Shown piece by piece: positions 6,342 to 9,048 of a stretch of 9,048 bases of DNA. This DNA comes from Opitutia bacterium UBA3151 (GTDB taxonomy: Bacteria > Verrucomicrobiota > Verrucomicrobiia > Opitutales > Seribacteraceae), in assembly GCA_002364975.1 (NCBI GenBank), contig DEYT01000094.1, positions 30,687 to 39,734 of the forward strand, written 5' to 3'. A model generated the notes under the pieces. It saw nothing but the letters and a program-made list of their open reading frames with translations. It did no database searches and was not told where the DNA came from. The stretch's first letter is position 1. Every line of letters begins with the position of its first letter. The position numbers and the translations under genes are program-made.

Positions 6342-7661
6342 ATGCCAATTTTTCAATATGTTGCCACTGACCAAACTGGAGCCCAAACCCAAGGTAGCTA
6401 TGAAGCTGCCAATGAAGAACAAGCCTTGGCACAATTGGCACAGTACGGACTAACCGTTACCCAACTTGTCCCGACCCAATCTGCCCCTGAGGTTCCCAGC
6501 CCGGCCCAACCCGAAAAGAAGCAAAAGAAAAAAAAGGAAAAAGCCCCGAAGCCATCCAAAGCCGCGAAAAAGAAAAAAAAGAAAGGTGGCTTGCTTGCAA
6601 TAGAGATTGGTGGTGGGCCTACGAGCGAAGACATCTCTATTTTTACCCGCCAGATGTCCACCCTGGTGCATGCCGGTCTTCCATTGCTTCGAAGCTTAGA
6701 GGTAATGATTAAGCAACAGGAAAAAAAGCCAAAGTTTAAAGCCATGCTTGAAGCCATTTCAGAAAAAGTTTCCTCCGGTGGGAATCTCTCCGATGGGCTG
6801 GCGATGTACCCAAAGACCTTTGACAATTTGTATGTCAATATGGTCAGAGCCGGAGAAGCCGGGGGAGTTTTGGAACTGGTGCTGGATCGACTTGCCCAAT
6901 TTCAGGAAAAATCCATCCGGACGATCAAGAAAGTAAAGTCTGCAATGATTTATCCCAGTGTGATCATGTTTGTTGCCGTTGGCATTGTTACCCTGTTGAT
7001 GATGGTGGTGGTCCCTCAATTTCAAACCATTTTTGAGCAAATGCTACGGGGTGCCCCTTTACCGGGTCCCACTCAAATTGTGATTGGAATAAGTGAATTA
7101 TTTTCCACCTATCCTTTACTAGTTCTTGGTGGGATGGGGGGAACGGTTGGCGGTCTTTTGTTATTTAAGAAAACCAAGATTGGTGCGAAAACTTTTGACT
7201 GGTTGGGATTGAATGTACCTGCTGTTCGTGATGTGGTTGGCAAATCTAATATTTCACGAATCACCCGCACCTTTGGAACTCTAATGAGTAGCGGAGTGCC
7301 TATCCTTCAGGCTCTGCAAATTACCCGGGATACCCTTTCCAATACCTTCTTTATGAAAGCAATGAGCAATGTTCATGATTCCGTTCGCGACGGGGAAGCG
7401 ATGGCAGTACAAATGGGTCGTGAAACGGTTTTCCCCACCATGGTTACGAGCATGGTCGAAATTGGGGAGGAAACTGGTGAACTTCCGGATATGTTAACCC
7501 GGATTGCGGATAATTATGACGAGGATGTGGATAATGCTGTGGCTGGGATGACCTCACTGATCGAGCCGGTTATGATCGTATTTCTCGCGGTTGCGGTCGG
7601 TTTCATTGTGATTGCATTGTTCTTACCCATCGTAGCTATCATTGAAACCATTGGAAAGTAG
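6342..7661 (+). CDS. GspF/PilC-family inner-membrane platform protein
   Basis: Polytopic inner-membrane protein that links the cytoplasmic motor to the pilus or pseudopilus base. The 439-residue product starts with the typical short N-terminal domain (MPIFQYVATDQTG, then an Ala/Gln helix to about 40). A Pro/Lys-rich linker (about 46-82) comes next, then two repeats of the T2SSF domain (about 97-220 and 303-430). The repeats share signatures: RQMSTLVHAGLPLLRSL (103-119) against RTFGTLMSSGVPILQAL (309-325), and VRAGEAGGVLE (168-178) against VEIGEETGELPD (372-383). Membrane segments are likely at 202-224, 255-275 and 405-428. The family is usually near 400 residues; much of the excess is the linker, with two clusters of lysine. 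It begins 21 bases after the second ATPase with no clear Shine-Dalgarno. Sharing one platform between two ATPases is inference from the order. Confidence 0.93.
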   Translation: MPIFQYVATDQTGAQTQGSYEAANEEQALAQLAQYGLTVTQLVPTQSAPEVPSPAQPEKKQKKKKEKAPKPSKAAKKKKKKGGLLAIEIGGGPTSEDISIFTRQMSTLVHAGLPLLRSLEVMIKQQEKKPKFKAMLEAISEKVSSGGNLSDGLAMYPKTFDNLYVNMVRAGEAGGVLELVLDRLAQFQEKSIRTIKKVKSAMIYPSVIMFVAVGIVTLLMMVVVPQFQTIFEQMLRGAPLPGPTQIVIGISELFSTYPLLVLGGMGGTVGGLLLFKKTKIGAKTFDWLGLNVPAVRDVVGKSNISRITRTFGTLMSSGVPILQALQITRDTLSNTFFMKAMSNVHDSVRDGEAMAVQMGRETVFPTMVTSMVEIGEETGELPDMLTRIADNYDEDVDNAVAGMTSLIEPVMIVFLAVAVGFIVIALFLPIVAIIETIGK

Positions 7662-7673
7662 CAAGCCCTGTTT

Positions 7674-8930
7674 TTAAGGGGTGGATTGATTCTCTTGGAG
7701 CCATGCCTTTGACCTCTCTGGGTCTACCTTGCTCCAAGTATTCATCACCTTATTAATCGCCTTCTGTCGAGCCTCTGGATCCATAATAGAAAGGGCCCAT
7801 CCGGCAGCGCCTTCCGGGTCTCTTCCACTGATTCGGTTCACAAATTCACCTACCACGGGATCCAGACTGGGAGAGGGTGGGAAACTATTGAGCCACTTGG
7901 CAGTCGAAACCGGATCGACCAGGGACCAGCGGGAGGTGAGCTGTTGCATCGCATATTTTTGATGTTCCCCGCCTTTCATTTCCGAGATCCAATTCGATGC
8001 ATTCTCGGGGGATTGAGCGACCCATTGAGTGAGCAGGTTATCCATGATTCTTTTGCTTGCTGGTTCGAGTGCCATATTCTCAACCCAATTGGCAGTGGCT
8101 TGTAAATCTTGCCTCGCTACCCTCGCCCCGATCTGACCCAGAATGGTTTCGCGTAATCGGGGGTCACGGTTCGGAAATTGGTTGGCCCATATAATCGCTT
8201 CCCCGGTGGACCTCTTGGCATACTCTTGGGCAAGGAAAGTGGCACTTTGCCACTTGGCATTACCAGATGGCAAGTCAAGCATCCTGCGATTGGCAGCATC
8301 AAGATCACTTTCGGCCACACCCTTAATGACTCCAAGAATGTAGGGATTGTCTTCCGGAGAATTCTTCTGATTATTTGCCTTCGCCCATGCCAGTGCGGAG
8401 TCCGGGTTTTGGGTTGCCCAACCTGCCAGAGCTTCCGAAACGCCAAATCTTCTTTCACTTTTTTCATCCAAGTTTTTTAAGGCGTATTCAAGGGCAGATT
8501 CTGGATTTATTGCGGACCAGCTTCTCATAAGAAGCTTCATTTCCAAATGCCTTCCATAGCCAGCGGGTAAGGCTTCAAATGCACCCACAACATCCTGTAC
8601 ATTCGTCGAGTCCATGGATCTTAAAGCATCGAGATAAGAACCCATGCGTTCCAGAACTCCCCCCCCCTTCATAATTCGAATTAGGTTAGGAGGAAGGGGA
8701 GGTGAATTTACGATATCGGATGAATTTTGGGTAGTTGTTTGATTCTGGGTAATCAAACCGGGGGAAATGATTGAAATTTCTTTTTTATTCGGGGTCGTAC
8801 TTTCAACTTGGGAGGAAATGCGAGTTAAAAGGGGGGAAACTTCTTCTTTTTTTCCAAGTTTAAGCCCAATAAAAAACACGATACCTAAGGAAAAAGCCCA
8901 GGGTAAACCGAATTTGAGAAAAATACGCAT
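7674..8930 (-). CDS. membrane-anchored protein with nine ~33-residue W..(N/D)P...A..W repeats; function unknown
   Basis: A 418-residue protein of unknown function. A short basic start (MRIFLK) and a hydrophobic segment (about 7-25) form a signal anchor with no evident cleavage site, which predicts a periplasmic body. Residues 27-85 are a Ser/Thr/Asn/Gln/Pro-rich linker. From 138 to 412 there are nine units starting near 138, 171, 205, 237, 271, 303, 335, 367 and 399 (period 32-34). The consensus is an aromatic or aliphatic residue, then N/D-P at +4/+5, a small residue at +8, and Trp at +11 in seven units (Tyr in unit 1, Arg in unit 3). This suggests a helical solenoid for protein contacts. 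Similar repeats occur, from memory, in Verrucomicrobiota hypothetical proteins. The ATG is supported by AGGA nine bases upstream. Codons 88-91 contain nine consecutive G. It converges on the platform gene with 12 bases between. Confidence 0.85.
   Translation of the reverse strand: MRIFLKFGLPWAFSLGIVFFIGLKLGKKEEVSPLLTRISSQVESTTPNKKEISIISPGLITQNQTTTQNSSDIVNSPPLPPNLIRIMKGGGVLERMGSYLDALRSMDSTNVQDVVGAFEALPAGYGRHLEMKLLMRSWSAINPESALEYALKNLDEKSERRFGVSEALAGWATQNPDSALAWAKANNQKNSPEDNPYILGVIKGVAESDLDAANRRMLDLPSGNAKWQSATFLAQEYAKRSTGEAIIWANQFPNRDPRLRETILGQIGARVARQDLQATANWVENMALEPASKRIMDNLLTQWVAQSPENASNWISEMKGGEHQKYAMQQLTSRWSLVDPVSTAKWLNSFPPSPSLDPVVGEFVNRISGRDPEGAAGWALSIMDPEARQKAINKVMNTWSKVDPERSKAWLQENQSTP
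7695..8519 (-). repeat. coding tandem repeat region, nine ~33-codon units
   Basis: This stretch encodes residues 138-412 of the repeat protein. Unit starts are spaced 33, 34, 32, 34, 32, 32, 32 and 32 codons. The repeat is clear in the protein (Trp at +11 in seven of nine units, N/D-P at +4/+5 in six) but eroded in the DNA, so it is an old, diversified protein repeat rather than a recent DNA expansion. Confidence 0.8.
8659..8667 (-). repeat. nine-G homopolymer inside the repeat-protein gene
   Basis: The coding (minus) strand has nine consecutive G, encoding the end of Lys88 and Gly89-Gly91, upstream of the repeat region. It was the longest G or C run I noticed in the window. One extra G would give a TGA at 8575-8577; one fewer would give a TAA at 8621-8623. 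Both truncate the protein before its first repeat. Confidence 0.9.
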
Positions 8931-8939
8931 AAATTTTAT

Positions 8940-8943
8940 TCCT
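8940..8943 (-). promoter_or_regulatory. Shine-Dalgarno of the repeat-protein gene
   Basis: AGGA on the minus strand lies nine bases before the ATG at 8928-8930. It supports that start, which also places the hydrophobic anchor at the very N-terminus. Confidence 0.55.
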
Positions 8944-8950
8944 AGGTTGC

Positions 8951-8979
8951 TGTATAAAAAAGAGCAAGTTCCATCCTAA
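8951..8979 (-). promoter_or_regulatory. weak candidate promoter of the repeat-protein gene
   Basis: On the minus strand, TTAGGA (8974-8979), a 17-base spacer and TATACA (8951-8956) resemble sigma70 boxes. The predicted start would lie close to the Shine-Dalgarno, giving a short leader. The -35 match is poor (3 of 6), so this is only a candidate. Confidence 0.25.
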
Positions 8980-9031
8980 TCACGGCTTACGAATTAAATA
9001 CATTCATTCAAATAAGTAATAATATTTAGCC

Positions 9032-9048
9032 ATGAAAAAAGTTTTTTA
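9032..9048 (+). CDS. possible start of a plus-strand gene cut by the window edge
   Basis: ATG at 9032 followed by AAA AAA GTT TTT reads MKKVF, which resembles the start of a signal peptide or membrane protein. It is divergent from the repeat-protein gene across about 100 AT-rich bases. No Shine-Dalgarno is visible and only five full codons are present, so neither its reality nor its function can be judged here. Confidence 0.3.

Noticed and set aside
6398..6838. 146-residue minus-strand ORF with long Phe runs
   Set aside because: It is antisense to the Lys-rich linker of the platform protein; the Phe runs are the complement of AAA/AAG codons.
7666..7680. CCCT...AGGG inverted repeat with a T-rich loop between the convergent genes, a possible two-way terminator
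   Set aside because: The stem is only 4 bp and the T run lies in the loop rather than after the stem, so it does not meet the form of an intrinsic terminator.
8117..8480. Overlapping ORFs of about 100-116 residues on both strands within the repeat-protein gene
   Set aside because: The frame encoding the regular 33-residue repeats is clearly the real one; these are out-of-frame shadows.
8931..9031. GGCT...AGCC bounded AT-rich segment upstream of the last ATG, a possible large hairpin
   Set aside because: Only four outer base pairs match before mismatches begin; no stable stem is supported.

Overview
The window looks like a chromosomal segment of a Gram-negative bacterium with mid-range GC (mid-40s percent by eye). 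The best guess is Verrucomicrobiota, Opitutae/Puniceicoccales-like. This rests on three things: the coaE-rho adjacency, a Rho with a long charged N-terminal tail and a divergent RNA-binding domain, and a membrane-anchored protein built of W..(N/D)P...A..W repeats. It is inference from family knowledge; no rRNA or other phylogenetic marker is present. Shine-Dalgarno signals are patchy.

Layout. Positions 1-214 hold no convincing gene, only a short membrane-like ORF on the minus strand. A tRNA-Tyr (GUA), with encoded CCA, lies on the minus strand at 215-301. From the divergent intergenic region (302-417), a same-direction block runs rightwards: coaE (dephospho-CoA kinase), rho (transcription terminator), two complete tandem GspE/PilB-family motor ATPases, and one GspF/PilC-family inner-membrane platform protein. 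Gaps are 5-49 bases and there is no obvious terminator, so co-transcription is likely. A convergent minus-strand gene (7674-8930) encodes a membrane-anchored solenoid-like repeat protein. The last 118 bases are a divergent promoter region, ending in what may be the first codons of another plus-strand gene.

Function. coaE and rho are housekeeping genes. The two ATPases and the platform protein are the cytoplasmic motor and inner-membrane core of a type IV pilus or type II secretion machine. Pilins, secretin and prepilin peptidase are not in the window, so pilus versus secretion cannot be decided here. Both ATPases keep the catalytic motifs and the zinc tetracysteine, but neither keeps the RLG signature of c-di-GMP-binding MshEN domains.

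Most worth a second look: (1) the 418-residue protein with nine regular ~33-residue repeats, whose gene carries a run of nine G upstream of the repeats, where a one-base slip in either direction truncates the protein before the repeats (a candidate phase-variable locus); (2) Rho with a ~140-residue disordered tail and several changed primary RNA-site residues but an intact motor; (3) the tandem pair of motor ATPases.
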